64,000 bases of DNA from assembly GCA_963801195.1 (NCBI GenBank), contig CAWDDX010000007.1, positions 1,736,001-1,800,000 of the forward strand. Direction: 5' to 3'. Positions 1 through 8,934 of the stretch are shown piece after piece. The position numbers were made by a program, and so were the translations under genes. Each line of letters starts with the position of its first letter. Position 1 is the first letter of the stretch. Under the pieces are notes generated by a model. The model had not been told where the DNA came from, did not search any database, and saw only the letters and a list, made by a program, of their open reading frames with translations. The DNA is from SZUA-36 sp963801195. Lineage in GTDB: Bacteria > Pseudomonadota > Gammaproteobacteria > Xanthomonadales > SZUA-36.

Positions 1-2
1 AT

Positions 3-374
3 GTCAGCAATGCCGGCCCCTCCGATGCAACCAATGTACTGGTGACCGATATACTGCCCTCGGTTGCAATTTTCCAATCGACCTCGGGTTGTCAGAATGA
101 CCCGGTTGGCGTGCCGGTTTGTCAACTGGGCACCATCGCGGCAGGCGCTTCGGCAAGTTACACCCTCAGCGTGATGTTGCAACGATCAGGCGGCACGATT
201 TCCAATTCTGCCAGCGTGACCAGTGATGCTTCAGACCCGACAGGGGGCAATAATTCGGCTGTCGAAACCACCGATGTCACGGCGATCGCGATCCCGACAC
301 TCAACAACCTGGGATTGTTGATGCTGATGTTGCTCCTGACCGGCTTTGCCTGGGTAAGCATCCGGCGCAGCTGA
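3..374 (+). CDS. C-terminal part of a DUF11-repeat surface protein with IPTL-CTERM anchor
   Basis: The gene enters from outside the window. The reading frame is open from base 3, so the 5' end is missing. The first residues read VSNAGPSDATNVLVTDILP, the usual opening of a DUF11 (conserved repeat) beta-sandwich domain found in secreted adhesin-like proteins. The protein ends with AIPTLNNLGLLMLMLLLTG and then a basic cluster (SIRRS), the three-part IPTL-CTERM sorting signal: motif, hydrophobic helix, Arg tail. By family knowledge such proteins are exported and processed at the membrane by a dedicated rhombosortase/exosortase-like enzyme; that enzyme is not visible here. A rho-independent terminator follows 22 bases after the stop. 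Confidence 0.85.
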   Translation, partial: VSNAGPSDATNVLVTDILPSVAIFQSTSGCQNDPVGVPVCQLGTIAAGASASYTLSVMLQRSGGTISNSASVTSDASDPTGGNNSAVETTDVTAIAIPTLNNLGLLMLMLLLTGFAWVSIRRS

Positions 375-396
375 GCAAAAGCCTGAACAGGCGTGT

Positions 397-426
397 AAAA
401 GGGCCCCATAATGGGGTCCTTTTTTT
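397..426 (+). terminator. Rho-independent terminator after the IPTL-CTERM gene
   Basis: AAAAGGGCCCCA and TGGGGTCCTTTT pair as a GC-rich stem with one G-T wobble and a three-base loop, followed by a run of seven T. It lies directly behind the surface-protein gene. Confidence 0.8.
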
Positions 427-470
427 GCAGGGTACATTTAGGGCAAAGCACGAAAAGAAGGCAGCCCGCT

Positions 471-681
471 AGCAGTCTGTCGGACTTGACCGATCGTAAC
501 GAGGGAAATCCGATTTGAGATAGATTTTTCGATCTTTTGAGGCGAATAGCACCGCTATTTAACGAAAAAGATCGGGAAATCTGGCCAAGTTCGGGTTTTT
601 CGCACGACCACATGGATGTGGGAGGTAGGGTAACGCATGGAGCAGTTGCCGAGTAGATCATGTTAAGTCCGACAAACTGCT
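471..681. repeat. MITE-like palindromic repeat, copy 1
   Basis: A non-coding element bounded by near-identical 17-bp inverted ends, AGCAGTCTGTCGGACTT on the left and AAGTCCGACAAACTGCT on the right. Its interior matches the reverse complement of the element at 19743-19906 over almost the whole length, including the inner GATCTTTT/AAAAGATC arms. This copy is about 47 bp longer because of extra sequence near its right end, around 600-650. Shared termini with unrelated surroundings point to a mobile miniature element. No transposase with such ends is in the window. Confidence 0.8.
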
Positions 682-763
682 TGTCCGCTTTTCTCCTACG
701 GCGGCATTGGATACACTGCCAGGGACAGGATACTCAAAACCCACCAGTCAAAAGGACGTCATC

Positions 764-1144
764 ATGAAACGAATCTTCATTACCGTGGCCCTTGTCTTGC
801 TGTCGTCGCTTGCTTGGTCCGACACTTCCTGCCCGGATGGGGCAAGTCCTGTATGTCTGGACGACGGTGACAAGGTTTGTCCCGCTTCAGGCAGGTGCGT
901 GGATAGCAGCGCTACCTGTTTCGACGTTTTCCCCTGTGATGCCGGCGAAGGTTTTGTCTGCGAATCCAGGTACGATGCCATGATGAATGACTATCAGGAG
1001 GCGGCGCTGGAACACGATGCGCTGGCGGCGCAAAACGTCGATTTGCGCGAACAGAGACTGCAACAGAAAAATTGCGTACTCAATGCGGCCACTCTGGCGG
1101 ATGCGCAAACATGTGTTCGTCAGGCGGAGCAGCAGACTGACTGA
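764..1144 (+). CDS. Small Cys-rich exported protein of unknown function
   Basis: 126 residues. The start chosen is the ATG at 764, which has AAAGGA eight bases upstream and gives a clear Sec signal peptide (MKRIFITVALVLLSSLAWS). The mature part has about eight cysteines in the first 65 residues (CPDG, CLDD, CPAS, CVDS, CFDVFPC, CES), so disulfide bonds in the periplasm are likely. A charged, Glu/Gln-rich helical segment with two more cysteines follows. I do not recognise the family. It converges on the DUF456 gene 51 bases downstream. Confidence 0.65.
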   Translation: MKRIFITVALVLLSSLAWSDTSCPDGASPVCLDDGDKVCPASGRCVDSSATCFDVFPCDAGEGFVCESRYDAMMNDYQEAALEHDALAAQNVDLREQRLQQKNCVLNAATLADAQTCVRQAEQQTD

Positions 1145-1195
1145 TTCAAGGAACCTTAACCGTCCTCGCGATGATTACAACCGGGATTGTACAGC

Positions 1196-1684
1196 TTAGC
1201 TGAATACGTATTGCATTATGAATATGCCCAGCATCAGAAACGCAATCGCCAGTTTTGCGGCAGTTCCCAATACGAGCCCGATCCACACACCGTAACCCGA
1301 ACGGCCGGCCTGCTGCGCGCCGCTTCCGGAGGCCAGTTCGGCCGCAACCGCACCGATAAATGGACCAAGAAGAATACCTGCCAAACCAAAGAACATACCG
1401 ACCATAGCGCCCAGCGTAGCGCCCCAAAAGGCGCGTGGGCTGGCGCCATGCCGTTTTGCTCCGAAGGCGGCAGACATAATGTCTATACCCACGGCAATGG
1501 CGGTGAGCACTGCCAGAACACCGATCGTGCCCCAGCCAACCGGTTCAAAACCGGTGCTCCAGGCGGCCAGCACAAGACCGGCCAGCATGAGGGGTACACC
1601 TGGCAGGGCCGGCACGACCGTACCCACCAGGCCCCCGGCCACGATCAAGCCGGCGAGAATCAACCAGAGTACTGTCCAATCCAT
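1196..1684 (-). CDS. DUF456 family membrane protein
   Basis: 162 residues, almost all hydrophobic. The N-terminal part has the DUF456 signature of small residues (VGTVVPALPGVPLMLAGL), followed by the conserved Gly-rich stretch GATLGAMVGMFFGLAGILLG and a C-terminal helix. Four or five membrane helices are expected in the inner membrane. The family has no known function. The start is supported by AAAGG eight bases upstream. The next gene on the same strand ends 41 bases upstream of its start codon. Confidence 0.8.
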   Translation of the reverse strand: MDWTVLWLILAGLIVAGGLVGTVVPALPGVPLMLAGLVLAAWSTGFEPVGWGTIGVLAVLTAIAVGIDIMSAAFGAKRHGASPRAFWGATLGAMVGMFFGLAGILLGPFIGAVAAELASGSGAQQAGRSGYGVWIGLVLGTAAKLAIAFLMLGIFIMQYVFS

Positions 1685-1724
1685 AATTGGGCCTTTATTG
1701 GGATGTAATGATTATATCGGGGCT

Positions 1725-2513
1725 TTATACCGGGTTTTTCCAGTGGGCGATATGAATGTTTTCAATACGCGACCGGGTTTGCGGGTCGGAAAATCCGGTT
1801 CCGATGAAGGCGTTACCCCGGCCCCGGTCCAGCGGGTCCTCGCAACACCACCCGGCAGGACTGCCACCAGGTTCAAATGCGGGGTCCGGGCAAAATGTTT
1901 CGCCCAGGAACACGTAAGCCCGGGTCAGATCACCCCGGAACAAATCAACATTACCCGGGCGTTTGCCCGTCACCTGCCATACACCGGCCCAGACGCTTTG
2001 ACGTGACACGTGGATATCAATCCTGTAAACACCGTATCCTTTCAAGCCGGGTAAATGTTGACCGGCGCTCAGTTGCCAGTCACGCACGGGTGTGGTGCCG
2101 TCACACACGGTGAAGTCCTCGATAAAAAAAGCAGGCCCTCCCGGCGGGTCCGGACAACCATTGAAAAGCCGGACCGAATTATCCGGATCATCCGGATTGG
2201 CCATGCGGTTGGCCAGGATGCCTATGGCCAGGCCGCGACCGCGATGGGGATCATGGCCAGCGGGGCCACGCATGCCGATGGCGACGTGTGGACCGGTGTC
2301 CACTTCAAAATAGTCCTCGGTGTGCCATTCGCAAAATACACCCATGGTTTCATCGTCGGCGGGTCCGGGGTACGGGTACAAGCGGTACTGATCATTACCA
2401 TTGCCAAAGCCGAGCGCAAGTGGCTCCGCCGTCGTATGGGCGATACCGCTCGAGAGAAAGAACGGCACCAGGTTTTCAGTGGACACCAGCTTTGGCGGTG
2501 GTCGGGTTTTCAT
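1725..2513 (-). CDS. Hypothetical protein, 262 residues
   Basis: I do not recognise this protein. It has no signal peptide or membrane helix. It is rich in Gly, Pro, Asp and aromatic residues, with several Cys (VFCEWH, NGCPDPPGG, FTVCDG, GWCCEDP), and has a beta-rich look such as a sandwich or lectin-like fold; that is an inference from composition only. The ATG at 2513 is preferred over a TTG one codon upstream. It is divergent from yjbQ, with about 100 bases between the starts, so the promoters probably lie there. It may be co-transcribed with the DUF456 gene. Confidence 0.5.
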   Translation of the reverse strand: MKTRPPPKLVSTENLVPFFLSSGIAHTTAEPLALGFGNGNDQYRLYPYPGPADDETMGVFCEWHTEDYFEVDTGPHVAIGMRGPAGHDPHRGRGLAIGILANRMANPDDPDNSVRLFNGCPDPPGGPAFFIEDFTVCDGTTPVRDWQLSAGQHLPGLKGYGVYRIDIHVSRQSVWAGVWQVTGKRPGNVDLFRGDLTRAYVFLGETFCPDPAFEPGGSPAGWCCEDPLDRGRGNAFIGTGFSDPQTRSRIENIHIAHWKNPV

Positions 2514-2612
2514 CAATACGGTGCTTCCGGTATTTTGCCAAGTGTTTTGCTATTCTACAGCCACTGCCAACCTCTGAAAGCACCATCAATTACGATGCAG
2601 TACACTAGGCGG

Positions 2613-3029
2613 ATGCGGCAGGCAACGCACATATTAAGCACCGACACCGACGGCCCCGGACTATATGAGATCACGCACCGGGTAGCCGACTGGTGCCGGC
2701 AACAGTCCATCCAGGAAGGCCTGCTGACACTGTTCATTCGCCACACGTCCGCATCGCTAACGATCCAGGAAAACGCCGACCCCGACGTCTGTCTTGACCT
2801 GGTGGATTTTTTCAGTCGCATCGCACCGCACAATGGCCCCTACAGGCATACCGCGGAGGGCCCCGATGATATGCCTGCGCACATCAAGTCGGCGCTGACG
2901 CAGGTGCAGCTAAGCATTCCGCTTCAAAACGGACACCTGGCCCTGGGCACCTGGCAGGGTATTTACGTGTTCGAGCACCGCCATCAGCGGCACAGACGCC
3001 AGGTAGCCCTGCATCTACTTGGCGACTGA
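2613..3029 (+). CDS. yjbQ: YjbQ/UPF0047 family protein
   Basis: 138 residues from the ATG at 2613, the same length as E. coli YjbQ. Family landmarks are in order: IRHTSASLTIQENADP (about 46-61), the H-N-G-P-Y-R-H-T stretch, EGPDDMPAHIKSAL and LGTWQGIYVFEHR near the end. The conserved His, Asp and Glu residues of the metal-bound pocket are present. E. coli YjbQ has weak thiamine-phosphate synthase activity; the physiological role is unsettled. An in-frame ATG at 2595 is an alternative start, and neither has a strong ribosome site. The gene ends 14 bases from the convergent gene at 3044. Confidence 0.9.
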   Translation: MRQATHILSTDTDGPGLYEITHRVADWCRQQSIQEGLLTLFIRHTSASLTIQENADPDVCLDLVDFFSRIAPHNGPYRHTAEGPDDMPAHIKSALTQVQLSIPLQNGHLALGTWQGIYVFEHRHQRHRRQVALHLLGD

Positions 3030-3043
3030 ACCGATATTTTCTA

Positions 3044-4381
3044 TCAGGAAAGCTTCAAGCCACCCAGGAATTCTTCCAGCACACTCGCCAGGTCCGGGTA
3101 ACCGATCTCCTGCAGATCATAGTAAACACGGGTGCTGGGTTTATTGATTTTGACCACCCTGTTGAGGTTAATCGGCGTACCGATCACGACAGAATCACAT
3201 TCCGTATTATTGATCGTGGCTTCGAGGTCTTTGACCTGCTGTTCGCCATAACCCATCGCGGGCAGCAACGAACCGATGCCGGGATAGGTCTTGAAGGTCT
3301 CCTCCAGTTTGCCAACGATAAACGGCCTGGGATCGACACATTCCAGCGCACCATACTTGTGCGCGGCGACGGTGCCGGCGCCGATGGTCATGCCGCCGTG
3401 TGTCAGGGTTGGCCCGTCTTCGACCACGAGGACCCTCTTGCCCTTGATCAACGCGGCGTCATCCACCTTAATGGGCGAGGCGGCGTCGATGACCGTAGCC
3501 CCTGGATTGACTTTGCGGATGTTGTCCCTGACCAGTTGTATGCCCGCCGGGTCTGCGCTGTCCATCTTGTTGATGATCACGACATCAGCGAGCCTCAAGG
3601 TAACCTCACCCGGGTAATAGCTCAATTCATGACCGGCGCGATGCGGGTCGACGATGGTGATATTGAGATCTGGCTTGTAGAACGGAAAGTCGTTGTTGCC
3701 GCCATCCCATACAATGACATCGCAACCGTCCGGGTCATTTTCAGCGGCTCTCAAAATGGCCTCGTAATCGACACCCGCATAGATCACGTTGCCACGCACG
3801 ACATGCGGTTCGTACTCTTCCATCTCCTCGATGGTGCAATCATGTTTTGCAAGGTCCTCGACAGTGGCAAAACGCTGTACCTTTTGTTTGACCAGGTTAC
3901 CGTAGGGCATCGGGTGCCGCACGGCTACTACCTTGAGACCCTTGGCCATCAGTAATTTGATGATTTTTCGCGATGTCTGGCTCTTGCCGCAGCCGGTGCG
4001 GACAGCGCCAACAGCAATCATCGGCCTGGTTGATTCGATCATCGTCGCGGTCGGTCCGAGAAGTACAAAATTGGCCCCGGCGGCGTTGACGAGCGCACTC
4101 ATACTCATCACCTTTTGATAGGTGACATCGCTGTATGAAAAGACACAATCATCAATATGCGCGTCCCTGATCAGGTCGGTCAGATCCGCTTCAGCGTAAA
4201 TCGGAATTCCATCCGGATATAAATCACCGGCCAGTTCAGCGGGGTATTTTCTGCCGTCAATATCGGGAATCTGGGCGGCTGTGAAAGCAATGACGTTGTA
4301 ATTGCCGTTGTCGCGGAAGCAGGTATTGAAGTTATGAAAATCTCTGCCCGCGGCACCAATTATGATCACATTCTTTTTCAT
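3044..4381 (-). CDS. Cyclic 2,3-diphosphoglycerate synthetase-like P-loop protein
   Basis: 445 residues. The N-terminus MKKNVIIIGAAGRDFHNFN is a Rossmann-type domain. A central P-loop-like segment (VRTGCGKSQTSRK, about residue 130) and VIINKMD (a GTPase-like NKxD) form the kinase/GTPase half. This two-domain order matches proteins annotated as cyclic 2,3-diphosphoglycerate synthase, known from methanogens where the product is a thermoprotectant; bacterial homologues are common but poorly characterised. The start at 4381 has AAAGAG upstream and fits the beta-strand start; a longer frame to 4459 adds an unlikely basic extension. The true substrate here is uncertain. Confidence 0.75.
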   Translation of the reverse strand: MKKNVIIIGAAGRDFHNFNTCFRDNGNYNVIAFTAAQIPDIDGRKYPAELAGDLYPDGIPIYAEADLTDLIRDAHIDDCVFSYSDVTYQKVMSMSALVNAAGANFVLLGPTATMIESTRPMIAVGAVRTGCGKSQTSRKIIKLLMAKGLKVVAVRHPMPYGNLVKQKVQRFATVEDLAKHDCTIEEMEEYEPHVVRGNVIYAGVDYEAILRAAENDPDGCDVIVWDGGNNDFPFYKPDLNITIVDPHRAGHELSYYPGEVTLRLADVVIINKMDSADPAGIQLVRDNIRKVNPGATVIDAASPIKVDDAALIKGKRVLVVEDGPTLTHGGMTIGAGTVAAHKYGALECVDPRPFIVGKLEETFKTYPGIGSLLPAMGYGEQQVKDLEATINNTECDSVVIGTPINLNRVVKINKPSTRVYYDLQEIGYPDLASVLEEFLGGLKLS

Positions 4382-4486
4382 GGCTGTGCTCTTTTTTTGG
4401 TAGGGAAAGGGGTATCGATCTATCCGTTCAATTTTACCATATCCCGACTTTCCGGTCACAGGAAACCGGGTTTGCAGCGCACGCTG

Positions 4487-6166
4487 TTACAGTTTGATTT
4501 TTGCCAGCACGTAGGCGTGATCGCTGGGCTTGTCAGTTGTACGTCCCGGCTTGATACCAAGCAACTCATTGCCATGGATAATCTCGTACCAGCTATGTCC
4601 TTCGGCCAGGCTTTTGGGCACGATACCGTGCATCAACACCTGCAGTTTGCCGCGATGGTTGTAATCGTAGCGCTGATCCGGCGCCAGGGTCTTAACCAGG
4701 TTTACGTTCTCATCAGCCACGATTGCGGCCAGCGTTTCACTCTCTTCCGTATCGTTGAAGTCACCTGTGACATAGTAATCAAGGCCCTGCCGGCGCAGGT
4801 CGTCGAGTTGATCGGCTATTATTTCCGCCTGCCGGACCCGAATGGGTAGCCTGGCGTCAAAACCGGGTTGCTCGGGTGCAAAAATGCTGAACTGATGACG
4901 TTTTGAAGCAAGGTGAACGTTCACACACACCAGTTCGTGTCCCGTTATCTTTTCCCTGAAATGCACGACAAGCGGCTTCCTCGAATCCTCGAATGCCGGC
5001 TCGGTGGCACCGATCAGTCGCGCAGAATCTTTCACCATATCGACACGGTCGGGATGATACAAATAGCCATTCCGGATACTGCCGCCGGGTTGCCCTCCAT
5101 CCGCACCGACTTCGGGTGGAATATCCACCCAGTGGTATTCGACACCGCAAAGTTGCCTGATCGTTTTAATCAGACCCTGGTAGGTGGAACTCGCATCCAC
5201 CACCAGGCTCATTTCCGCGCCGTCGTTGTCCTGGATTTCCTGCAGGGCCACGATATCGGGCACATTGGCCTGCTTGACCACTGCGCTTGCCAGAGTCAGA
5301 AAACGACCGTCACCCCAGTCGTCATCGATATCCTGGCCCGGATTCTTGACCCGGTCGGGGGACTCTACGTGCATATCCAGGTTAAAACCATTCATGGTCA
5401 TGATGGTCAGGTGACCCGTTTCAGGTCTCAAACTGCCGACGCTCAATGGAACATCCGCATTCTCGACCTCGATCGGATGACTTACCGCCACCTGGTAGGC
5501 CTCTACTCGATAATTCAATGGACCGGTGATACGTGAAGATAGCTTTCCACCCACGTTGACCAGCGGCGCGTCAGCGTAGTGGCTTATGCGAAACCCGGGA
5601 TACCATCGTAACGGGTTTTCATGCTCGGCGAGCACGCCACCCTGGGCCGTTCTGATCACGCCCTCTAACGGCTTTTCGGCGTCAAGGGCCAGGACATAAT
5701 CACCAAACGGGTTGCTCGGTGCTATGAAAGTCTGGCCCGGAGCTATCGTTACCAACATACTTTCCAGGCCATTGAGGAATACCGCCAGCTCAGCCGTGTC
5801 GCCCGGCACGTTATCAGCGGTCAATTCAAACGGCTTGATCTCCGGTCCCTGCTTCTTCAGCACCCGAACATTTTCCATCTTGATCTGGGTAACGGGTTTG
5901 CCATTGTCCTCTTTGACGTAATCCTGGACCGGTCCGCTGACGTCAAGAAGCGCGCCCATCGGCGCCGGCCATTTCAGACTGAACACAAATAATGCATCCG
6001 AAATATGCGGGTCCGGTCCGGCTTGTTCATTCTGAATAAAAAAGCCATGGCGGCTCACACCCGTTACCACGCCCCGTACAGTGACCACCTGTCCCGCCAT
6101 TGCCGAGGAGGGCCCGGGACCTCGAATGGCATAAACCGGGGTGATTACTGCGTTATTGTTATTCAT
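4487..6166 (-). CDS. ExeM/NucH-like endonuclease/exonuclease/phosphatase family protein
   Basis: 559 residues. The first 100 residues contain an OB-fold-like segment (VTVRGVVTGV...GFFIQNE) as in ExeM/NucH extracellular nucleases. The C-terminal half is an EEP nuclease domain with the metal and catalytic motifs ALQEIQDND, VNVHLASK, GDFND and SDHAYV. Unlike typical secreted family members it shows no signal peptide. The ATG at 6166 is preferred because GGAG lies six bases upstream; an ATG at 6178 is in frame but lacks such a site. Its start overlaps the stop of the peptidase gene by 8 bases, so translation is probably coupled. Confidence 0.8.
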   Translation of the reverse strand: MNNNNAVITPVYAIRGPGPSSAMAGQVVTVRGVVTGVSRHGFFIQNEQAGPDPHISDALFVFSLKWPAPMGALLDVSGPVQDYVKEDNGKPVTQIKMENVRVLKKQGPEIKPFELTADNVPGDTAELAVFLNGLESMLVTIAPGQTFIAPSNPFGDYVLALDAEKPLEGVIRTAQGGVLAEHENPLRWYPGFRISHYADAPLVNVGGKLSSRITGPLNYRVEAYQVAVSHPIEVENADVPLSVGSLRPETGHLTIMTMNGFNLDMHVESPDRVKNPGQDIDDDWGDGRFLTLASAVVKQANVPDIVALQEIQDNDGAEMSLVVDASSTYQGLIKTIRQLCGVEYHWVDIPPEVGADGGQPGGSIRNGYLYHPDRVDMVKDSARLIGATEPAFEDSRKPLVVHFREKITGHELVCVNVHLASKRHQFSIFAPEQPGFDARLPIRVRQAEIIADQLDDLRRQGLDYYVTGDFNDTEESETLAAIVADENVNLVKTLAPDQRYDYNHRGKLQVLMHGIVPKSLAEGHSWYEIIHGNELLGIKPGRTTDKPSDHAYVLAKIKL

Positions 6167-7508
6167 GATTACTCCCATCCCCGGCTGCGATCAAAATGAA
6201 CGCCGTCTGCCGCCCGTCGATATAGTGAACGCCGTTTTGATCAAAGTAGACATCCTCCTCCAGCATGATGCGGATTTCCTTGTCCCACGCTTCTATGAAC
6301 GAGGCGGCATTCAGCTCGATTGACCACGCGGTGTCGAGGTGCAAAGGATAGTCGCCGGTATAGGGCAAGCCCTCTTGCGCATCCCACCTGCCGATGACCG
6401 CCCCCGCACCATGACCATGGTAACCGATGGGATGGCTATATATAGCAGGTTTGATGTCTTCAGCGATGGCCTGCTCGCGGGACGCTTTCAGCACCTCGTT
6501 GCCGGTTTTACCGGGCTTGAAATTGGCCGTCAGAATATCCTGCAGGCGATTGGCTCTTTGCAACGCTTCCACAAGAAATGCGGGCGCCCGGCTCTCACCG
6601 GGTTTGAGTACGTAAGCATGCTGCTGCGTGTCGGTGTTGAGCCGCAAATAGGTGATGCCGAAATCGACGTGCAACAGGTCCCCGGGCAGTATGACACTTT
6701 CATCCGGTCGCGAGGAAAAGCTGCGCAGGTGATCGAAGCTGTCCGGATTCTGTCTTTGCACGGATACCGTTGGATGAAACCAGGTGGTTAATTTCAGTTC
6801 ACGTATCCTCTCACGATACCACCAGACTACGTCATCGGTGGTGGTGACCCCCGGCTCAATCACCGCTGAAGAAAAACCCTCGGCGATGATAGTGTGGGCG
6901 ATACGGCAGATCTCCGGATACAGGGCCATTTCCAGCGCTGTACGCGTCTCCAGCCAGGCGATACCCAGCCTCTCGGCCGAAACTACGCGCTCGCGATACC
7001 TGGCTGGCAGGCTTTTTTTGAACTCGCGCAGGTCCGTCGCCGATATCCCGTCGGCCAGGCCCCAATGATCGGAAAAATTGACACCTATTTTTTGTGGATC
7101 ACGTTCTGAAATAATCTCGGCGAGCCGTTTCCATTGATCGGGCTGATGGGTGGGATCCCATGCCAGCTTGAACACCGAACCCACGTCGTAACGGGCCACA
7201 GCCAGTGTCTCGATATCCGCTTTTGCGCCGGGATCATACATGAGCAATATCGTTCGGCGTCGCGCAGCCAGCCAGGTTGCGGGTAACAGCGTCTCGAGAA
7301 TCGGATCCTCATTGTATTCGCGTGACATGACGATCCACATATCGAATCCTTCGCGGCGCATCAGTTCCGGCAGTTTGGTTCTCAGCTTGTCTTCCAGAAC
7401 CCGGTCGATGGCGGCTGCACGCTCCCGCATTGAGAGTACCTCGGGTTGGCCACCGCCAAACGCGTTCGCTGATACCAGGAGGAGAAAGATAATAATGCCT
7501 GTTTTCAT
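6159..7508 (-). CDS. Exported M24 family metallopeptidase (Xaa-Pro aminopeptidase-like)
   Basis: 449 residues with a short signal peptide (MKTGIIIFLLLVSANAFG). The N-terminal creatinase-like domain (DMWIVMSREYNEDP) is followed by the pita-bread fold. The expected metal ligands are all visible: D in LLHVDFG, a second D eleven residues later (NTD), H in HPIGYHGHG, E in SIELNA and E in LEEDVYF. It is therefore probably an active di-metal aminopeptidase in the periplasm. It is the first gene of a two-gene unit with the nuclease-like gene. The start is clear from the signal peptide. Confidence 0.85.
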   Translation of the reverse strand: MKTGIIIFLLLVSANAFGGGQPEVLSMRERAAAIDRVLEDKLRTKLPELMRREGFDMWIVMSREYNEDPILETLLPATWLAARRRTILLMYDPGAKADIETLAVARYDVGSVFKLAWDPTHQPDQWKRLAEIISERDPQKIGVNFSDHWGLADGISATDLREFKKSLPARYRERVVSAERLGIAWLETRTALEMALYPEICRIAHTIIAEGFSSAVIEPGVTTTDDVVWWYRERIRELKLTTWFHPTVSVQRQNPDSFDHLRSFSSRPDESVILPGDLLHVDFGITYLRLNTDTQQHAYVLKPGESRAPAFLVEALQRANRLQDILTANFKPGKTGNEVLKASREQAIAEDIKPAIYSHPIGYHGHGAGAVIGRWDAQEGLPYTGDYPLHLDTAWSIELNAASFIEAWDKEIRIMLEEDVYFDQNGVHYIDGRQTAFILIAAGDGSNHE

Positions 7509-7682
7509 ACTATTGAGTGCCTGCCTGCCAAAAATGAACCGTGATTATAGATATATTATTGCCGGCGGGTTCACAGGCGTCCGAGCGTAGCCGGGAATGA
7601 GGCGCAGAATCCTGTTGGTCTTTACATCAATATCGTATACTTTCGAGCGCTTGATGATCCCCTTACTACATGAAATGAGCCT

Positions 7683-7733
7683 GGAGCCTGTCGGACTTTC
7701 CCTCACTACGATCGGCTAAGTCCTACAGGCTCC
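7683..7733. repeat. MITE-like palindromic repeat, copy 3 (internally deleted)
   Basis: A 51-bp hairpin, GGAGCCTGTCGGACTT against AAGTCCTACAGGCTCC with one mismatch. The 19-base middle (TCCCTCACTACGATCGGCT) matches the right end of the 19743-19906 element. It looks like a deletion derivative that keeps only the termini. It ends two bases before the ribosome-binding site of the MOSC gene, so it would form the 5' leader structure of that mRNA or act as a boundary for transcription. Confidence 0.75.
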
Positions 7734-7734
7734 T

Positions 7735-7741
7735 GGAGAGG
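7735..7741 (+). promoter_or_regulatory. Ribosome-binding site abutting a hairpin repeat
   Basis: GGAGAGG lies four bases before the ATG at 7746 and starts directly after the 51-bp palindrome. It decides the ATG at 7746 over the TTG at 7743. Confidence 0.6.
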
Positions 7742-7745
7742 TTTG

Positions 7746-8300
7746 ATGAGACATTTGACAAAGCAGGAACTCAATGCCGGTCTGGATGGTATTCGCCAGT
7801 CTCCAAAAGACGGGGGCAGTTTGGATCTGATCGTGAGGCGGCCTGAAACCGAGCAAAGGGAAGTTTTGAGTGAAGGCAGGCTCGATACGGTTCATGGCCT
7901 GGTCGGAGACAACTGGCGGGCACGCGGCAACCGTTCAACGGCCGATGGTAAAGCCGACCCGGAAATGCAGCTCACTATCATGAATTCTCGCGTCATAGCC
8001 CTGGTCGCACAGGACCCGCAACGTTGGGCGCTGGCGGGCGACCAGTTGTATATCGACATGGACCTGAGCCCGGAGAACCTTCCGCCGGGAACAAAATTAT
8101 CGATCGGCTCGGCCATCATAGAAGTTACCGCGCCGCCACATACCGGGTGCAAAAAGTTTGTCGCGAGGTTTGGCAAAGATGCGATGATATTTGTCAACTC
8201 GGGCATCGGTCGACAGCTCAACCTGCGCGGCATCAATGCGAGGGTCATCCGGGCCGGCACGATTCGTACCAATGATGTTGCCGAAAAAACGCCTGGGTAA
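7746..8300 (+). CDS. MOSC domain protein
   Basis: 184 residues. It has the conserved opening of a small MOSC subfamily (LIVRRPETEQREVL, GLVGDNWRARG), then MQLTIMN, AGDQLYIDMDLS, NLPPGTKLSIGSA, the Cys-bearing PPHTGCKKFVARFG and the end LRGINARVIRAG. MOSC proteins transfer sulfur or bind molybdenum cofactor. The single conserved Cys in HTGCKKF is the likely sulfur carrier. It stands alone between two repeat-rich stretches. Confidence 0.85.
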   Translation: MRHLTKQELNAGLDGIRQSPKDGGSLDLIVRRPETEQREVLSEGRLDTVHGLVGDNWRARGNRSTADGKADPEMQLTIMNSRVIALVAQDPQRWALAGDQLYIDMDLSPENLPPGTKLSIGSAIIEVTAPPHTGCKKFVARFGKDAMIFVNSGIGRQLNLRGINARVIRAGTIRTNDVAEKTPG

Positions 8301-8488
8301 GTTTTGATTTAACCCGGTTGAACAGGTAAACGTTTAAACCGGTATTGCAACCGGCTCCTGGATTTATTTTAACCAATCCTGACCTGGGGCGCTGGGACGG
8401 GAGATCACTGTCCGCCTCAGCTTAAGCCCTGAACACCGTGTGTCCAGCTGAGACCACAAATCCGGGTACTCCAACCGAGCCAGTGTCG

Positions 8489-8581
8489 TGCAGCACCTCC
8501 CTTCAGAACCTTACGAGACAGGATGTCGAGGAAGAGCCCCCATGGATGGGTTCATGGCGTGTTTTGAAGGGAGGTGCTGCA
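8489..8581. repeat. Palindromic element with perfect 17-bp arms
   Basis: TGCAGCACCTCCCTTCA at 8489-8505 is perfectly inverted at 8565-8581. The 59-base loop contains GAGCCCCCATGG and CATGGCGTG, a core seen again inside the palindrome at 33120-33225 (GAGCCTCCAGG, ACGGCGTG). This suggests two members of one REP-like family. The rest of the gene-free stretch 8301-8934 shows no convincing gene. Confidence 0.7.
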
Positions 8582-8760
8582 TGGCGTTGGCGTTCGCAAC
8601 GGAGCACGTACAACAGGAACACCTGCAACAATGAATATTTAAAAGTCCAAAGCAAGCCAGCCCGGACATTGCATCAGCATCCCGGAAGATGGCGCAGGAA
8701 TGGCTTGGAAACAGGGCCGGGTCCGACTGGTGCAAGGTCCGGGCTAAGAAAACATAACTA

Positions 8761-8913
8761 AGGAAGCTCTGATTAATGCCATCCTGGCATTATCAGTGTG
8801 CGACAGTCGAAAAGTGTCATTTTCAACTGTCTTACAAATCAACGGCTTGGCGCCGCTGATTTGGCGACACATCCTTGTGTCGCGGGAACCTCAGAATTAA
8901 TCAGAGGTTCCCT
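8761..8913. repeat. Multi-hairpin element with inverted termini
   Basis: The ends AGGAAGCTCTGATTAAT (8761-8777) and ATTAATCAGAGGTTCCCT (8896-8913) are inverted repeats with one or two mismatches. Inside are further stems: AATGCCA/TGGCATT, AAATCA-CGGC/GCCG-TGATTT, GCGACACA/TGTGTCGC. A terminal stem GGGAACCTC/GAGGTTCCC (8884-8912) could also end transcription of the convergent gene at 8935. It resembles a miniature transposable element; no matching transposase is seen. Confidence 0.65.
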
Positions 8914-8934
8914 AAGCAAAAATACAAAACTCTT

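Noticed and set aside
158..661. 167-codon minus-strand frame at the left edge
   Set aside because: Its N-terminal half is translated MITE sequence and its C-terminal half is antisense to the DUF11 gene.
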